In this document: one piece after another, positions 27,705-37,051 of the stretch
How positions within the stretch are numbered: the first letter of the stretch is position 1
Layout of the letters: every line of letters starts with the position of its first letter
Assembly: GCF_020037125.1 (NCBI RefSeq)
Contig: NZ_JAIQDG010000028.1
Location: 101,837-165,836, forward strand
Origin: Myxococcus sp. RHSTA-1-4
GTDB taxonomy: Bacteria > Myxococcota > Myxococcia > Myxococcales > Myxococcaceae
Direction of reading: 5' to 3'
DNA length: 64,000 nucleotides
The notes under the pieces: generated by a model
The model's input: only the letters and a program-made list of their open reading frames with translations
The model's database searches: none
Told to the model about the DNA's origin: nothing
Made by a program: the position numbers and the translations under genes

Positions 27705-28865
27705 ATGTCCACCCCGCTGCCCACCACCCTGCGCATCCTGCGCTCCATCACCGAGGTCCCCCGCGCCGCGTGGGACGCGCTGGTGGACGACGCGGCCGTG
27801 CCCTTCCTGGAGTGGACCTTCCTCGCCAGCCTGGAGGAGAGCGGCAGCGCGGTGCCGGAGCGGGGCTGGCACCCCCGCCACCTGACGCTCTGGCGCGGCT
27901 CGCGCCTCGTCGCCGCGGCGCCCGCGTACCTCAAGGAGGACAGCAACGGCGAGTTCGTCTTCGACAGCCCCTGGGCCACCGCCGCCGAGCGCGCCGGCCT
28001 GCGCTACTACCCGAAGCTGGTCCTCGCCGTGCCCTTCACCCCCGCCACCGGCCGGCGCGTGCTGGTGGCCCCGGGCGAGGACCGGCCCGCGCGCGAGGCC
28101 GAGCTGTACGCCGCCGCCCAGGAGTACGCCCGCGCCGAGCGCCTGTCCGGCGTCCACGTCCTCTTCCCCACGGAGGAGGAGCTGCCCGTGCTGGAGGCCC
28201 AGGGCTTCGCGGTGCGCCTGGGCGTGCAGTACCAATGGCGCAACGAGGGCTACCGCACGCTCGACGACTTCCTCGCCCGCTTCCACGCGAAGCGGCGCCA
28301 CCAGCTCCGCCGCGAGCTGCGCGCCCCGGCGGACCAGGGCATCCAGGTGCGCACCCTGCGCGGCGACGCGCTGGCGCAGGTGGACGTGGACGCCGTCTGG
28401 CGCCTGTACGTCTCCACGGTGGACAAGTACCCGTGGGGCCAGCGCTCTCTCACCCCGGACTTCTTCGCGCGGATGCTCGCCCGATTCCGGCACCGCTGTG
28501 AGTGGGTGGAGGCCCGCCGGGAAGGGCGGCTGGTGGCCGGCGCGTTCAACTTCGCCGGGCCCCATGTCCTCTATGGCCGCTACTGGGGATGCTTCGAGGA
28601 GCACCCCTTCCTTCACTTCAACGTCTGCCTGTACCACCCCGTGGAGCAGGGCATCGCCCGGGGCCTGGAGCGCTTCGAGCCCGGGCACGGCGGGGAGCAC
28701 AAGCTCACCCGAGGCTTCGAGCCCCGGCTCACGTACAGTGCACACCTGCTCCTCCACCCGGGGCTGGACAGGGCCGTCCGCGGCTTCCTGGCCCACGAGC
28801 GGGCAGCCGTCCAAGGCGGCCTGCCCCAGTGGCGGGCGGAGACCGGTTTCAAGGAGGGGGCCTGA
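27705..28865 (+). CDS. FemAB/COG3146-type GNAT-fold protein
   Basis: The 386-residue protein matches the COG3146 group (peptidogalycan biosynthesis-like, GNAT fold). Visible family segments are PFLEWTFLASLEESGS, RGWHPRHL, FAKRR-like HAKRRHQLRREL, YPWGQRSLTPDFFARML and the C-terminal EPGHGGEHKLTRGFEP. It probably transfers an aminoacyl or acyl group, but the substrate is unknown. ATG at 27705 gives a clean start; the frame is open to 27633 without a good ribosome site. It is followed 43 bases later by clpS on the same strand. Confidence 0.87.
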   Translation: MSTPLPTTLRILRSITEVPRAAWDALVDDAAVPFLEWTFLASLEESGSAVPERGWHPRHLTLWRGSRLVAAAPAYLKEDSNGEFVFDSPWATAAERAGLRYYPKLVLAVPFTPATGRRVLVAPGEDRPAREAELYAAAQEYARAERLSGVHVLFPTEEELPVLEAQGFAVRLGVQYQWRNEGYRTLDDFLARFHAKRRHQLRRELRAPADQGIQVRTLRGDALAQVDVDAVWRLYVSTVDKYPWGQRSLTPDFFARMLARFRHRCEWVEARREGRLVAGAFNFAGPHVLYGRYWGCFEEHPFLHFNVCLYHPVEQGIARGLERFEPGHGGEHKLTRGFEPRLTYSAHLLLHPGLDRAVRGFLAHERAAVQGGLPQWRAETGFKEGA

Positions 28866-28908
28866 AAATCCCCCCTCCCGACATCATTAAAGGGAGCCCG
28901 ACATACCC

Positions 28909-29232
28909 ATGGCGCAGAAGCACGAGCACGATACCTCCGTCGTCACGGAGACCGTTCCCAAGCAGAAGCTCAAGAAGCCACCGCTCTACAAGGTGCTGCT
29001 GCACAACGACAACTACACGACGCGCGAGTTCGTCGTCGCCGTGCTCAAGGAGGTCTTCCACAAGTCGGAGACGGATGCCGTGCAGATCATGCTGCACGTC
29101 CATTACAACGGAGTCGGGGTCGCCGGCGTCTATACGTTCGACGTCGCCGAGACGAAGATTCGAACGGTGGAGGCCGCGGCACAGGAGAATGGGTTTCCCC
29201 TGCGGCTCTCCATGGAACCCGAGGAAGGTTGA
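28909..29232 (+). CDS. clpS: ClpS adaptor protein
   Basis: This 107-residue adaptor binds the N-domain of ClpA and delivers N-degron substrates. It has a flexible, charged N-terminal tail, then KVLLHNDNYTTREFVV (the Asp/Asn substrate pocket) and the core MLHVHYNGVGVAGVYTFDVAE. A GGGAG ribosome site lies a little far upstream. The stop is 3 bases before the clpA GTG, so the two are coupled, as in most bacteria. Confidence 0.97.
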   Translation: MAQKHEHDTSVVTETVPKQKLKKPPLYKVLLHNDNYTTREFVVAVLKEVFHKSETDAVQIMLHVHYNGVGVAGVYTFDVAETKIRTVEAAAQENGFPLRLSMEPEEG

Positions 29233-29235
29233 AAC

Positions 29236-31533
29236 GTGGCAGGACCGCTGATTGCCAAAGAGTTGCAGGCCAGCTTCCGCACCGCTCTCGAAGAGGCGCG
29301 GAAGATGCGGCACGAGTACCTGACGCTGGAGCACCTGCTCCTGGCGCTCACGAAGGACTCGCGGACGCGCGAGGTCCTCAAGGCGTGCGGGGCCAACGTG
29401 AAGCAGCTCCAGGAGCGCCTGGCCGCCTTCCTGGAGGAGACGGTCGAACGGCTGCCCGAGGGGGTGGAGGCCGAGCCCCAGCAGACCATCGGCGTGGAGC
29501 GGGTGCTCCACCGCGCCGCCATGCACGCGCTGTCCGCCGAGCAGAAGCTCATCGACGGCGGGGACGTGCTGGTGGCCATGTTCCGCGAGGAGGAGAGCCA
29601 CGCCCTCTACCTGCTCCAGCAGGAGGGCGTCACCCGGCTGGACCTCCTCAACTACATCTCCCACGGCATCTCCAAGGACGGCGAGGGCGAGGGTGCTTCC
29701 GACGCCGCCAGCCGCGCCGCGCCCGCGGGGGATGACGAGGAGGGCGAGTCCCCCCGGAAGAGCCCGCTGGAGGCCTACACCACCCAGCTCAACATCGAGG
29801 CGAAGGAGGGTCGCATCGACCCGCTCATCGGCCGCGAGAAGGAGCTGGAGCGCACCATCCAGGTGCTCTGCCGCCGCCGGAAGAACAACCCGCTCTACGT
29901 GGGCGAGGCAGGCGTGGGCAAGACGGCCATCGCCGAAGGGCTGGCCCTGCACATCCACGAGGGCAGGGTGCCGGAGGCGCTGAAGAACGCCGTCGTCTAC
30001 TCGCTGGACATGGGCGCGCTGCTGGCGGGCACCAAGTTCCGCGGCCAGTTCGAGGAGCGCCTCAAGGGCGTGCTCAAGGCGCTGCAGGAGCAGCAGGACG
30101 CCATCCTCTTCATCGACGAAATCCACACGATTGTGGGCGCCGGCGCCACCAGCGGCGGCTCCATGGACGCGTCCAACCTGCTCAAGCCCGCGCTGGCCAG
30201 CGGCCGGCTGCGCTGCATCGGCTCCACGACGTACCAGGAGTACAAGTCGGCCTTCGAGCGGGACAGGGCGCTGTCGCGGCGCTTCCAGAAGATTGAGGTG
30301 GGCGAGCCGTCCGTGGAGGACACCGTCCTCATCCTGGAGGGGCTGAAGAGCCGCTACGAGGAGCACCACAAGGTCCAGTACACGCCCGAGGCCATCCGCG
30401 CGGCGGCGGAGCTGTCCGCCAAGCACATCAACGACCGGTTCCTGCCGGACAAGGCCATCGACGTCATCGACGAGACGGGCGCGGCCGAGCGGCTCAAGCC
30501 GGAGGGCCAGCGAACCAACACCGTCACCGCCGCGGACGTGGAGGCCGTGGTGGCGAAGATGGCGAAGATTCCGGCCAAGAGCGTGTCCGCCAGCGAGGGC
30601 GTCCAGCTCCAGAACCTGGAGAAGGAGCTCCAGGGCGTCATCTTCGGGCAGGACGCCGCCATCAAGGACCTGGTCAGCGCCATCAAACTGGCGCGCTCGG
30701 GCCTGCGGGCGCCGGAGAAGCCCATCGGCAGCTTCCTCTTCTCCGGCCCCACGGGCGTGGGCAAGACGGAGCTGGCCAAGCAGCTCGCGCACTCGCTGGG
30801 CGTGGAGTTCCTGCGCTACGACATGAGCGAGTACTCGGAGAAGCACACGGTGAGCCGGCTCATCGGCGCGCCTCCGGGCTACGTGGGCTTCGACCAGGGC
30901 GGCCTCTTGACGGACGCCGTGCGCAAGCACCCGTACGCGGTGCTGGTGCTGGATGAAATCGAGAAGGCCCACCCGGACCTCTTCAACATCCTGCTCCAGG
31001 TGATGGACCACGCGACGCTGACGGACAACAACGGCCGCAAGGCCGACTTCCGCAACATCGTCCTCATCCTCACCACCAACGCGGGCGCCCAGGAGATGAG
31101 CACCAAGGCCATTGGCTTCGGTGATTTGGCGAAGCCGGCGGACGCCACCCGCGCGAAGAAGGCCATTGAGCGCACCTTCACGCCGGAGTTCCGCAACCGG
31201 CTGGACGGGTGGATTCTCTTCTCCGGCCTGCCGCCCGAGGTCATCCTCAAGGTGGTGGACAAGGAGGTCCGCCTCCTCCAGAAGATGCTGGACGAGAAGA
31301 AGGTGAAGCTGGAGCTGACGCCCGCCGCCCGCGCGTGGCTGGCCGAGCACGGCTACGACCCGGCCTTCGGCGCCCGGCCCATGGCCCGGCTGGTGGACAA
31401 CTCGCTGAAGAAGCCCCTCGCCGAGGCGCTCCTCTTCGGCGACCTGAAGGACGGCGGCATCGCCCGCTACGACGTGGAGGGCGACAGCCTGAAGCTCCAG
31501 ACGGTGCCCGCCACCGCCGCCGTGGAGGCGTAG
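29236..31533 (+). CDS. clpA: ClpA ATPase, unfoldase subunit of ClpAP
   Basis: The 765-residue AAA+ protein has the double Clp N-domain (EYLTLEHLLLAL), two ATPase modules with Walker A motifs GEAGVGKT near 226 and GPTGVGKT near 504, and Walker B motifs ILFIDEIH and VLVLDEIEKAH. An Arg-finger region follows in the second module. No zinc-finger insert or large middle domain is present, which separates it from ClpB and ClpX. GTG at 29236 follows GGAAGG and begins only 3 bases after clpS stops. ClpP is not encoded here. A strong terminator closes the pair. Confidence 0.96.
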   Translation: MAGPLIAKELQASFRTALEEARKMRHEYLTLEHLLLALTKDSRTREVLKACGANVKQLQERLAAFLEETVERLPEGVEAEPQQTIGVERVLHRAAMHALSAEQKLIDGGDVLVAMFREEESHALYLLQQEGVTRLDLLNYISHGISKDGEGEGASDAASRAAPAGDDEEGESPRKSPLEAYTTQLNIEAKEGRIDPLIGREKELERTIQVLCRRRKNNPLYVGEAGVGKTAIAEGLALHIHEGRVPEALKNAVVYSLDMGALLAGTKFRGQFEERLKGVLKALQEQQDAILFIDEIHTIVGAGATSGGSMDASNLLKPALASGRLRCIGSTTYQEYKSAFERDRALSRRFQKIEVGEPSVEDTVLILEGLKSRYEEHHKVQYTPEAIRAAAELSAKHINDRFLPDKAIDVIDETGAAERLKPEGQRTNTVTAADVEAVVAKMAKIPAKSVSASEGVQLQNLEKELQGVIFGQDAAIKDLVSAIKLARSGLRAPEKPIGSFLFSGPTGVGKTELAKQLAHSLGVEFLRYDMSEYSEKHTVSRLIGAPPGYVGFDQGGLLTDAVRKHPYAVLVLDEIEKAHPDLFNILLQVMDHATLTDNNGRKADFRNIVLILTTNAGAQEMSTKAIGFGDLAKPADATRAKKAIERTFTPEFRNRLDGWILFSGLPPEVILKVVDKEVRLLQKMLDEKKVKLELTPAARAWLAEHGYDPAFGARPMARLVDNSLKKPLAEALLFGDLKDGGIARYDVEGDSLKLQTVPATAAVEA

Positions 31534-31554
31534 CTCCGCCCCACGCGGGAAATG

Positions 31555-31597
31555 AAAAGGCCCCGGCTCCCAGGTGGAGTCGGGGCCTTTCTCTTTT
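31555..31597 (+). terminator. intrinsic terminator after clpSA
   Basis: A stem of about 15 pairs (AAAGGCCCCGGCTCC with GGAGTCGGGGCCTTT, one G-T pair) has a 5-base loop CAGGT and is followed by CTCTTTT. It lies between the end of clpA and the convergent MCP gene end. The stem is flanked by A-runs on the left and T-runs on the right, so it can act on both strands. Confidence 0.9.
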
Positions 31598-31614
31598 CCG
31601 GAGGGCGGCGCGCG

Positions 31615-33210
31615 TCAGCCGACGCGGTAGCTCTTCACCGCGCTGGAGAGCTGCTCGGAGATGATTTGGAGCGTGGTGGCGGCCTCGCCGGTGGAGCCGA
31701 TGCGGGCCACCGTCTCGTCCATCATCTTGGAGAGGTCGTTCACCGCCAGGGTGATTTGATTGATGCCCACGTTCTGCTGGCTCACCGCGGCCGCAATCTG
31801 GCGGACGGCGGCGGCGTTGTCCTGGACGATGGAGGACAGCTCGCGCAGGTTCTGACCGCTGTTGCGCACCTGGGCCACGCCCGCCTCCATGCGCTCGGCG
31901 CCGCGCTCGGTGATTCGCACCGCGGCCGTCACCGAGTTGGCGATGTCGTCCAGCAGCTCGCGCACGCGGGTGGTGGCCTGGATGGACTGGTCCGCGAGGG
32001 CGCGAATCTCGCGCGCCACCACGCCAAAGCCCTTGCCGTGCTCGCCCGAGCGCACGGACTCAATCGCCGCGTTGAGGGCCAGCATGTTGGACTGGTCCGC
32101 CAGGTCCTTCACCGACTGGGTGATGCCGCCAATCTGCTGCGTGCGCTCGCCCAGCTCGAGAATCTTCTGGGCAATCTCGCCCACCTGGGCGCGGATGTCG
32201 TTGAGGCCCGCCATGGTCAGCTCGATGGAGGCCTCGCCCGACTTGGCCAGCGCGTCGGCGCGCTCGGCCACGGACAGCACGCTCTCCGCCTTCTGCGCGG
32301 CCAGCATGGACGTCTGCTTGATTTCCTGCGCCGTCACCTGCGTCTCCTGCAGCGCGGCGGCCTGGCGGGAGATGGTCTGCGCCTGCTCGGTGGAGGACGC
32401 GTTGAGGTGCTCGGTGGACTGGGTGAGCGCGGTGGCGGCCTGCTGCAGGTTGAGCGTCACTTCCTTCAGCCGGCCCACCATCTGCGCGAAGGAGTTGGAC
32501 AGCCGGCCCACCTCGTCGCCGCTCTTCACCTGGATGGGGCGGGTGAGGTCGCCGGACTCGACGATGTGGCCCGCCACCTCCGTCAGCTCCCGGAGCGGGC
32601 GGACGATGCTGCGGCCGAACAGCGCCGACACGCCCACGCCCACGGCCACCAGCAGCAGGGCGAACAGCGTCATCCGCCAGCGCAGCGCGGACACCAGGTC
32701 ATCGATATGGTCCACGGACACGCCCACGTGCACCGTGCCCAGCCGGCCTCCGGCCACTGGCGTCGCCACGTCGAAGGCGTGCAGCCGCTTGCCGCCGGAC
32801 TCCACCTCCACCACGGCTCCGGCCTGCGCTCCGGCGGCCGCGGCCTTCAGCGGCTCGGGGAAGCCGCCGGCGAAGGTGTGCGCCACGACGTTGCCCGTGG
32901 CGTCCTGGAGGAAGACGTACGCCAGGTCCTCACTCTCGCGGGTGACGTCCAGCATGGGCTGGAGCGCGCTGGTGCCCGCCGTCACGCCCTGCTCGGCGGC
33001 CACCGCGAGGCTGCGGGACAACAGCCGGCCCTCGCCCAGGTGGTTGTCCACCAGGTCCGCCTCGAGCTGCTGGGTGGCGATGCCGGTGAGCATCAAGGCC
33101 AGCGTGGCGGTGATGACCGCGGTGAGCAGGACGAACTTCGGCGCCAGCCCCAGGGACTGGCGGAACTGCTGCTTGAGCTGCGTGGTGAGCGAGGGTTGCT
33201 GAGGGTTCAC
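31615..33210 (-). CDS. methyl-accepting chemotaxis protein, last gene of the che operon
   Basis: The 531-residue receptor has a first membrane helix near residues 25-45, an extracytoplasmic sensor of about 135 residues (segment YVFLQDATGNVVAHTF is Cache-like), a second helix near 185-205 and a HAMP domain starting IVRPLRELTEVAGHI. The signalling hairpin has ADQSNMLALNAAIESVR and GKGFGVVAREIRALADQS. GTG at 33210 is the start; its ribosome site is weak. The cheB gene ends 82 bases upstream. The ligand is unknown. Confidence 0.93.
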   Translation of the reverse strand: MNPQQPSLTTQLKQQFRQSLGLAPKFVLLTAVITATLALMLTGIATQQLEADLVDNHLGEGRLLSRSLAVAAEQGVTAGTSALQPMLDVTRESEDLAYVFLQDATGNVVAHTFAGGFPEPLKAAAAGAQAGAVVEVESGGKRLHAFDVATPVAGGRLGTVHVGVSVDHIDDLVSALRWRMTLFALLLVAVGVGVSALFGRSIVRPLRELTEVAGHIVESGDLTRPIQVKSGDEVGRLSNSFAQMVGRLKEVTLNLQQAATALTQSTEHLNASSTEQAQTISRQAAALQETQVTAQEIKQTSMLAAQKAESVLSVAERADALAKSGEASIELTMAGLNDIRAQVGEIAQKILELGERTQQIGGITQSVKDLADQSNMLALNAAIESVRSGEHGKGFGVVAREIRALADQSIQATTRVRELLDDIANSVTAAVRITERGAERMEAGVAQVRNSGQNLRELSSIVQDNAAAVRQIAAAVSQQNVGINQITLAVNDLSKMMDETVARIGSTGEAATTLQIISEQLSSAVKSYRVG

Positions 33211-33292
33211 GGAATCACCACCGTGGAGACGGCGTCAGGATGGCACCCGCGCGAGGGCGGGCAGGAAATGGACGCGCGGGGGGACGCGAAGC

Positions 33293-34366
33293 TCATCGGT
33301 TCTGGCCTCCCTCGCCGCCACGCCCGACGGCCCGGAAGGCCGGCAGCGAGCAACTCTGGAGGATGAGGTCCGGCATGGAGGCCAGGGGCACACCCTGGTC
33401 CACGGCCTTCAATTCCAGCGCGGCGCGAGGCATGCCGAAGACGACGGAGGAGGCCTCGTCCTGGGCGAAGGTGACACCACCGGCGTTGCGGATGGCCAGC
33501 AGGCCCCGCGCGCCGTCCTCGCCCATGCCGGTGAGCACCACGCCGCCGCTGCGCCGGCCGAAGACGGTGGCCAGCGACGACAGCAGCACGTCCCCGTTGG
33601 GACACGGGCCGCCGCGGCTGCGCTGCAGGCGCGCCAGTCCCCCGGCGTCCACCAGCAGGTCGTGCCCGTCGAGCGGGAAGTACACCTTGCCCGGCTCCAG
33701 CCGCTCGCCCTCCTTCGCGATTTCCACCGGAAGCGGCGTCACCTGGGACAGCCAGCGCACCATGCCCTGGGTGAAGCCCACGGTGATGTGCTGGGCGATG
33801 AGCAGCGGGACGGGGAAGTCCTTCGGCAGCTTGGCCAGCATGTCCGCCAGCGCGGGCGGGCCGCCGGTGGAGGCCACCACGCCGAAGACGTCCACCCGGG
33901 CGCCCGTGGGCGGGGGCGGTGTCACGCCCGTGCGCGGGCGGCGGGAGATGACGGGCACCTCCGCCATCAGGCACACGGAGTGGGCCAGCTCCCGGCCCCA
34001 CTTGCGCAGCTCCTCGCTGTTCTTCACGTTGGGCTTGCCGATGAGCTCCAGCGCGCCGGCGCTCATCGCCTGGAAGCCCAGGTCCACGCCGCGCTCCTCC
34101 GCCACCGCGCTCACCACGAGGATGCGCGCGGGGGCCTGGGACATGATGGCGGCGATGGCGGCCGGGCCGTCCAGCCCCGGCAGCAGCAGGTCCATGGTGA
34201 TGACGTCCGGCCGCAGCAGCCTCGCGAGCTGCACGGCGCGGTTGCCGTCACCCGCCCGGCCCACGACCTCGATGCGCGGCTCCTCCGTGAGGAGGGCCGT
34301 CAGCGTGTTCGCCATGGTGGGAGAGTCATCCACCACCAGGACGCGGATGGACCGCTTCGCGCTCAA
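33293..34366 (-). CDS. cheB: CheB methylesterase response regulator
   Basis: The 357-residue protein has a receiver domain (VLVVDDSPTMANTL, Asp in ITMDLLLPGLDG) and a C-terminal methylesterase domain. The catalytic Ser is in VVASTGGPPAL, His in IAQHITVGF and Asp in GMGEDGARG. It demethylates or deamidates the MCP. The start is a TTG at 34366 that overlaps the cheA stop codon (TTGA), so its translation must depend on cheA. No ATG lies upstream of the acidic pair, which supports TTG. A Thr/Pro-rich linker joins the two domains. Confidence 0.93.
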   Translation of the reverse strand: MSAKRSIRVLVVDDSPTMANTLTALLTEEPRIEVVGRAGDGNRAVQLARLLRPDVITMDLLLPGLDGPAAIAAIMSQAPARILVVSAVAEERGVDLGFQAMSAGALELIGKPNVKNSEELRKWGRELAHSVCLMAEVPVISRRPRTGVTPPPPTGARVDVFGVVASTGGPPALADMLAKLPKDFPVPLLIAQHITVGFTQGMVRWLSQVTPLPVEIAKEGERLEPGKVYFPLDGHDLLVDAGGLARLQRSRGGPCPNGDVLLSSLATVFGRRSGGVVLTGMGEDGARGLLAIRNAGGVTFAQDEASSVVFGMPRAALELKAVDQGVPLASMPDLILQSCSLPAFRAVGRGGEGGQNR

Positions 34367-36516
34367 GCCCGGTTCCCCCTACGGCTCATCACGTCCAACA
34401 CCTCCGCCAACAGGCGACCCGCGGCGCACTCGCGCTTGCTGAGGTAGCCGTCCGCGCCCGCCGCGAGCCCACGCTCGCGCGCCGCGGCGCTGTCATGCGC
34501 GGACACGAGGATGACGGGCAGCGACGCCGTCTCCCTGCGCTCCCGCAACTTCGCGATGAGCTGCGTGCCGTCCATCTCCTCCATGTCCAGGTCGCAGATG
34601 ACGACGTCGTAGGTGTCCGTCTGGAGCCGGTCCAGGGCCCGGGCGCCGCTGGCGGCCAGGTGCACCGTGAAGCCGCCGGCCTCCAGCATGGCCCGGTGCA
34701 GCGCGCGCGCGGTGAGCGAGTCGTCCACCACCAGCGCCCGCCGCTGCGCCACCACCTGCGCCTGCGCCGTGTCCGTCACCAGCCAGTCCGGGCGGCAGAT
34801 GAGCAGCAGCTCGCCGCGGCTGAGCGTGGCCGCGCCCTGCCAGGCCGGCACGTCCCGCACCTCGGAGGGCAGCGGGCGGATGACCAGGTCCCGGTCGCCC
34901 ACCACCGCGTCCACCGCCAGCGCCACGCGCTTGCCTCCGCTCTGCACGATGAGCAGCGGCTGGCCCTCCGCCGGAGGCGTGAGCGCGCGCAGGCCCAGCC
35001 GCGCCCCCAGGTCCACCACCGGCAACAGCTGCCCCTGGTACTCCCAATGCGCCCGGCGCTTGCCCAGGCGCAGCGCGTCCGCGCGGGCCAGCTGCGTGGC
35101 CTCCACCGCCAGCATGGGCAGGCCCACGAGCTGCTCCAGCACGCGCACCACCAGCACCGGAGAGCTGCCCAGGTCCACCGGCAGGGTGAGCATGAAGCGC
35201 GTGCCCTGCCCCGGCGTGCTGGCCACCTCGATGCGGCCCTGCAGCGACTCCACCGAGGCGCGCACCGCGTCCAGCCCCACCCCGCGCCCGGAGGTGTCCG
35301 TCACGTCCGTGCGCGTGCTGAAGCCGGGCCGGAAGATGAGGTCCCGCGCCTGGTTCTCGTTGAGCCGCGCCGCCTCCTCCGCGGTGACGAGCCCGCGCGA
35401 CTCGGCCACCTTGCGCACCTTGTCCAGGTCGATGCCGGCGCCGTCGTCCGCGCACTCCAGGTAGAGCAGGTTGCCCTGCTGCTCCACGCGCATCGTCAGG
35501 GCGCCCTCGTGGTGCTTGCCCGCGCGCTCGCGCTCGGCCGGCATCTCCAGGCCGTGGTCCACCGCGTTGCGCAAGAGGTGCACCAGCGCCCCTTGCAGCT
35601 TCTCCAGCAGGCGCCGGTCCAGCGACACCTCCGAGCCCACCACCGACAGCCGCGCCTCCTTGCCGAGCTGGCGCGACAAATCGCGCACCATGCGCTGCAG
35701 CGGGTCCAGGATGGTGCGCACCGGGCGCGTGGTAATCGCCTTGAGGCCCTCCTCCAGCGCCTCGACGATGTCGCCCGTCTCCTCACCGTCGGTGCGCAGC
35801 GTGCGCGCGGTGCCCGCCAGCAGCGAGCGCGCCTCGGCCGTCTCCGCCAGCAGGCCCTGCCTCGCCAGCAGCGTCGCCACGCGGTCCAGCTCACGGCCGC
35901 GCTCCTCGAAGCGCAGCCGCACCTCGCGCAGGCGCTCCACCTCCCGCATCAGCGACGTCACCTGCCGCGCCGACACGCGCCAGCCGGCGTCCGCCGACTC
36001 GGGCAGCTCGGGCGTGGGCAGCGGGGCGGGCTCGGCCGCCACCGGCGAGGTGGCCGCGGCGGGCTCCGGAGCGGCGGTGGCCGGGCCCCCCATGGCCGCG
36101 GCCTCCTCGGGGGGAGGCGCGTCGGCCACGAGCTGGGCCAGGGCGGCGGCCGGGTCCGGCAGCGCGTCCCCGCGCCCGTCCGCGTGCGCCTGGGCGCGCA
36201 GCAGGAACAGGTCCAGGCCGTGCAGCAGCACGTCCACCACCGGCCGCGGCATCTTCTGGGGGTTCGCCTTCAGCGGGGCGAGCGCGTCCTCCAGCTTGTG
36301 GGCGATGTCGCTCAGGTCCTGCATGCCCAGCGACGCGGCGCTGCCCTTGAGGGTGTGCAGGTGGCGGCCCAGCCGGACGTAGAGCTTGGAGAGCGCGTCC
36401 GTCTCCAGGCCGTCGCGCTCCAGCTCCAGCAGGTCCATGGTGACCTTCTGGACGACCTCCTGGGCCTCCACGGCGAAGCCGGCGACGAGTCCCTGCAGCA
36501 GCGGATCAACGGGCAT
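34363..36516 (-). CDS. cheA: hybrid CheA histidine kinase with C-terminal receiver
   Basis: The 717-residue kinase starts with an Hpt domain whose phospho-His lies in HTLKGSAASLG (His 54). A Pro/Ala-rich linker follows, and the CheY-binding P2 domain is missing. The kinase core has the N-box LLRNAVDHGLE, G1 box ADDGAGID and GRGVGLDAVR. A CheW-like domain (about 450-585) and a receiver (VVDDSLTARAL, Asp in ICDLDMEEMDG) end the protein. This layout matches the FrzE/WspE type, where the receiver is a phosphate sink or target. The start ATG overlaps the end of cheW by 11 bases. Confidence 0.94.
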   Translation of the reverse strand: MPVDPLLQGLVAGFAVEAQEVVQKVTMDLLELERDGLETDALSKLYVRLGRHLHTLKGSAASLGMQDLSDIAHKLEDALAPLKANPQKMPRPVVDVLLHGLDLFLLRAQAHADGRGDALPDPAAALAQLVADAPPPEEAAAMGGPATAAPEPAAATSPVAAEPAPLPTPELPESADAGWRVSARQVTSLMREVERLREVRLRFEERGRELDRVATLLARQGLLAETAEARSLLAGTARTLRTDGEETGDIVEALEEGLKAITTRPVRTILDPLQRMVRDLSRQLGKEARLSVVGSEVSLDRRLLEKLQGALVHLLRNAVDHGLEMPAERERAGKHHEGALTMRVEQQGNLLYLECADDGAGIDLDKVRKVAESRGLVTAEEAARLNENQARDLIFRPGFSTRTDVTDTSGRGVGLDAVRASVESLQGRIEVASTPGQGTRFMLTLPVDLGSSPVLVVRVLEQLVGLPMLAVEATQLARADALRLGKRRAHWEYQGQLLPVVDLGARLGLRALTPPAEGQPLLIVQSGGKRVALAVDAVVGDRDLVIRPLPSEVRDVPAWQGAATLSRGELLLICRPDWLVTDTAQAQVVAQRRALVVDDSLTARALHRAMLEAGGFTVHLAASGARALDRLQTDTYDVVICDLDMEEMDGTQLIAKLRERRETASLPVILVSAHDSAAARERGLAAGADGYLSKRECAAGRLLAEVLDVMSRRGNRA

Positions 36517-37051
36517 GACGTCCTCCCGTCCCGCGCGAGGCGAACAGGCGCTTCAAATCAATCAGGTGGATGAGCTGGCGGTCCTGCGTGAAGACCTCCA
36601 TCACCGGCCCCTCCGCGCGCACGCGGGCGGCCTCCACCGCGCTCATGGGCACCGTCGTGGGCCGGGGAATGGCCTCGCAGTCCAGCGCGCACAGCTCGCC
36701 GTCGCCCCGGTCCACCACCAGCAGCACCGCCGGGTCCTGCCGCCAGCCATGGCCGCCCAGAAGCGACGCCAGGCTGAGCGCGGCCAGCACCTGTCCCTGG
36801 AAGCGCAGCACGCCGACGACGTGCGGGGCCGACAGCGGCACCGGCGACACCATCTTCAGCGGCAGCGCCGCGCGCAGCGTCTCCAGGGAGAGCGCGTAGC
36901 GCTCCTCGCCCAGGGGGAACTCGGCAATCCAGTGGACGGCCTCCTCGACGGCCGCCTCGCCCTGCTCCCGGAGCCGGGACGCGCGCCGCTCGAGCAGCTC
37001 GCGCGCCTCGGCCTCCTGGGCCTCTTCCATCGTCCGCGGGGTGACCTTCAT
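36506..37051 (-). CDS. cheW: CheW coupling protein
   Basis: The 181-residue protein couples the receptor to CheA. After about 35 charged, helical residues it enters the CheW fold: WIAEFPLGEERYALSL, then VVGVLRFQGQVLAALSLASLL, the last part being the conserved G-x-(V/I)-L segment. The protein is slightly longer than a typical CheW of about 160 residues because of its N-terminal helix. ATG at 37051 overlaps the stop of the CheR gene as ATGA, and its own stop lies inside the start of cheA. Confidence 0.87.
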   Translation of the reverse strand: MKVTPRTMEEAQEAEARELLERRASRLREQGEAAVEEAVHWIAEFPLGEERYALSLETLRAALPLKMVSPVPLSAPHVVGVLRFQGQVLAALSLASLLGGHGWRQDPAVLLVVDRGDGELCALDCEAIPRPTTVPMSAVEAARVRAEGPVMEVFTQDRQLIHLIDLKRLFASRGTGGRHAR

